Assembly (NCBI RefSeq): GCF_004118265.1
Contig: NZ_SDHW01000008.1
Span: 1-64,000 of the forward strand
DNA: 64,000 nucleotides
Source: Lacibacter luteus
Lineage (GTDB): Bacteria > Bacteroidota > Bacteroidia > Chitinophagales > Chitinophagaceae
Direction of reading: 5' to 3'
Shown here: piece by piece, positions 62,890 through 64,000 of the stretch
How the letters are laid out: every line of letters starts with the position of its first letter
How positions within the stretch are numbered: the stretch's first letter is position 1
Notes under the pieces: model-generated
The model's input: only the letters and a program-made list of their open reading frames with translations
The model's database searches: none
What the model was told of the DNA's origin: nothing
Program-made: the position numbers and the translations under genes

Positions 62890-64000
62890 TTGAATCAAGC
62901 CACAACATATCACCAACCACCAACAACTGCAAACAACAGGCTTTTATCGCTTGATGCATTGCGTGGTTTTGATATGTTCTGGATCGTAAGCGGCGAAGGA
63001 ATTTTTCATGGACTGGCTGCTGCCATCAAAAACAAATATGGACTTGTACAGGATAAAACAAGCTGGCAGATTGCTGTAACCGATCAGTTGAGTTTTTTTG
63101 AACGCCTGCTTGTTGGCATCAGTAATCAATTGCATCACACAGTCTGGAATGGTTTTACATTTTACGATCTCATTTTTCCACTGTTCATTTTTATTGCCGG
63201 TGTAAGCATGCCTTTTTCTTACAGCAAACAATTGAACGGATTGCCCGATGCAAAAAAGAAGATCTATCGTTCACTCATTAAGCGAACCATTCTTTTATTG
63301 TTGTTAGGTATGATCGTAAATGGTTTGCTGCAATTTAAACCTTATGATGAAACACGTTTTGCAAGTGTACTGGGTCGCATTGCCTTGAGTTGTTTTTTTG
63401 CAGCCATCATTTATCTCAATGCTTCTTTCCGTTGGCGCATTGTGTGGATAGTCGTGTTACTTGTTGGTTATTGGTTGCTCTTAACGTTGATTCCTGTTCC
63501 CGGTTTTGGTGCAGGTAATTTAGCAGCAGAAGGAAATTTTGCAGCATATATCGATCGGTTATTCTTGCCGGGTAAACTGCACCGCAGCGTGTACGATCCT
63601 GAAGGACTACTCTCAACTATTCCTGCCATTGCAACAGCACTGCTGGGCATTTTCACCGGAGAGTTTTTGCGTTTGCAAAAGTATTCAGCAAAAACAAAAG
63701 CGTTGTATTTGACGATAGCAGGAGTGCTGTTATTGCTTGTTGGCTGGCTTTGGGGTTTAGCGTTGCCCATCAATAAAAATATGTGGACCGGTTCTTTTGT
63801 ACTTTACACCGGTGGTTGGAGTTTATTATTACTTGCGCTCTTTTATTTTGTGATCGATGTACTGGGGTATAAGACATGGAGCTTGCCTTTTGTTTGGATG
63901 GGTTGCAATTCTATCTTAATTTATATGGCGGCACATGGAGTGGTGGACTTCCTGTCAACCTCTGAATTTGTATTCGGAGGCATCATCAAACAATTTTCTC
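62890..64000 (+). CDS. DUF5009/NagX-type membrane acyltransferase (partial, runs off the window)
   Basis: A TTG at 62890 begins an open frame of at least 370 codons to the window end. The start reads LNQATTYHQPP and then RLLSLDALRGFDMFWIVSGEG, the hallmark of the heparan-alpha-glucosaminide N-acetyltransferase-like / DUF5009 family. Eight or more hydrophobic segments follow (for example FYDLIFPLFIFIAGVSMPFS, TILLLLLGMIVNGLL). The enzyme likely transfers acetyl groups to glucosamine-type sugars across the inner membrane. It starts 8 bases after the phosphoesterase stop and is probably cotranscribed. No in-frame ATG with a better context is seen upstream. Confidence 0.83.
   Translation, partial: MNQATTYHQPPTTANNRLLSLDALRGFDMFWIVSGEGIFHGLAAAIKNKYGLVQDKTSWQIAVTDQLSFFERLLVGISNQLHHTVWNGFTFYDLIFPLFIFIAGVSMPFSYSKQLNGLPDAKKKIYRSLIKRTILLLLLGMIVNGLLQFKPYDETRFASVLGRIALSCFFAAIIYLNASFRWRIVWIVVLLVGYWLLLTLIPVPGFGAGNLAAEGNFAAYIDRLFLPGKLHRSVYDPEGLLSTIPAIATALLGIFTGEFLRLQKYSAKTKALYLTIAGVLLLLVGWLWGLALPINKNMWTGSFVLYTGGWSLLLLALFYFVIDVLGYKTWSLPFVWMGCNSILIYMAAHGVVDFLSTSEFVFGGIIKQFS

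Noticed and set aside
1-64000. CRISPR arrays, rRNA operons and replication origin
   Set aside because: No regularly spaced identical repeats with unique spacers, no rRNA sequence and no DnaA-box cluster were seen when reading through.

Overview
The window looks like a chromosomal segment of a Bacteroidota bacterium, most likely Chitinophagaceae (Chitinophagales). The evidence is a SusC/SusD pair, three proteins with type IX secretion (T9SS) C-terminal sorting domains, the order rpmB-rpmG-DUF4295-ftsY, a CCDC81-type HU protein, DUF6702 and DUF2279 proteins, and recurrent TAnnTTTG promoter boxes upstream of tRNA-His, tmRNA, ribosomal and housekeeping genes. Family names come from recognising motifs by eye, not from a database search.

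Layout. 1-2461: the early region of a Mu-like transposable prophage. A CI/LexA-type repressor diverges from a small helix-turn-helix protein and a MuA-like transposase. The transposase is cut in its catalytic domain by what looks like the end of an IS21-family element. The other phage edge appears to lie in the signal peptide of a MopE/DUF1566-type lipoprotein (2453-3301). 3374-6188: a leftward NUDIX / LRR / YhhN / HU run. 6328-25503: housekeeping and envelope genes, including an FKBP lipoprotein, serine deaminase, secreted esterase, M1 peptidase, HupE, phosphohexomutase, Pcm, a U32 peptidase overlapping a small ferredoxin, and a first T9SS protein. 25572-43194: a TonB-type receptor, DUF445, tRNA-His, an AraC regulator, mutS, OsmC, a rhomboid protease, ribosomal genes L28/L33 and L27/L21, ftsY, a histone-H1-like small protein, a GH3-family protein, dxr, rseP and a membrane-anchored MutS-like ATPase. 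43295-43664: tmRNA (ssrA). 44093-54803: a small secreted protein, two very large T9SS proteins (one a purple-acid-phosphatase-like enzyme) and a di-heme peroxidase with an imelysin-like front part.

54819-64000 is the most coherent metabolic locus. It holds a LacI-family regulator with a palindromic operator-like site, inositol oxygenase with all its iron ligands, a SusC/SusD outer-membrane uptake pair, a purple-acid-phosphatase-like phosphoesterase, and the start of a NagX/DUF5009-type acyltransferase. I read it as a putative uptake and oxidation locus for inositol or an inositol-containing substrate; the substrate is an inference.

No CRISPR array, rRNA operon, replication origin or complete mobile element was seen. 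No wholly new multi-gene defence or secretion system could be supported. The most notable points are the nested mobile-element insertions at the left edge, the inositol oxygenase-SusCD locus, the U32-ferredoxin overlap, the imelysin-like/peroxidase fusion, and promoter boxes that decide several start codons, including an apparently leaderless mutS.
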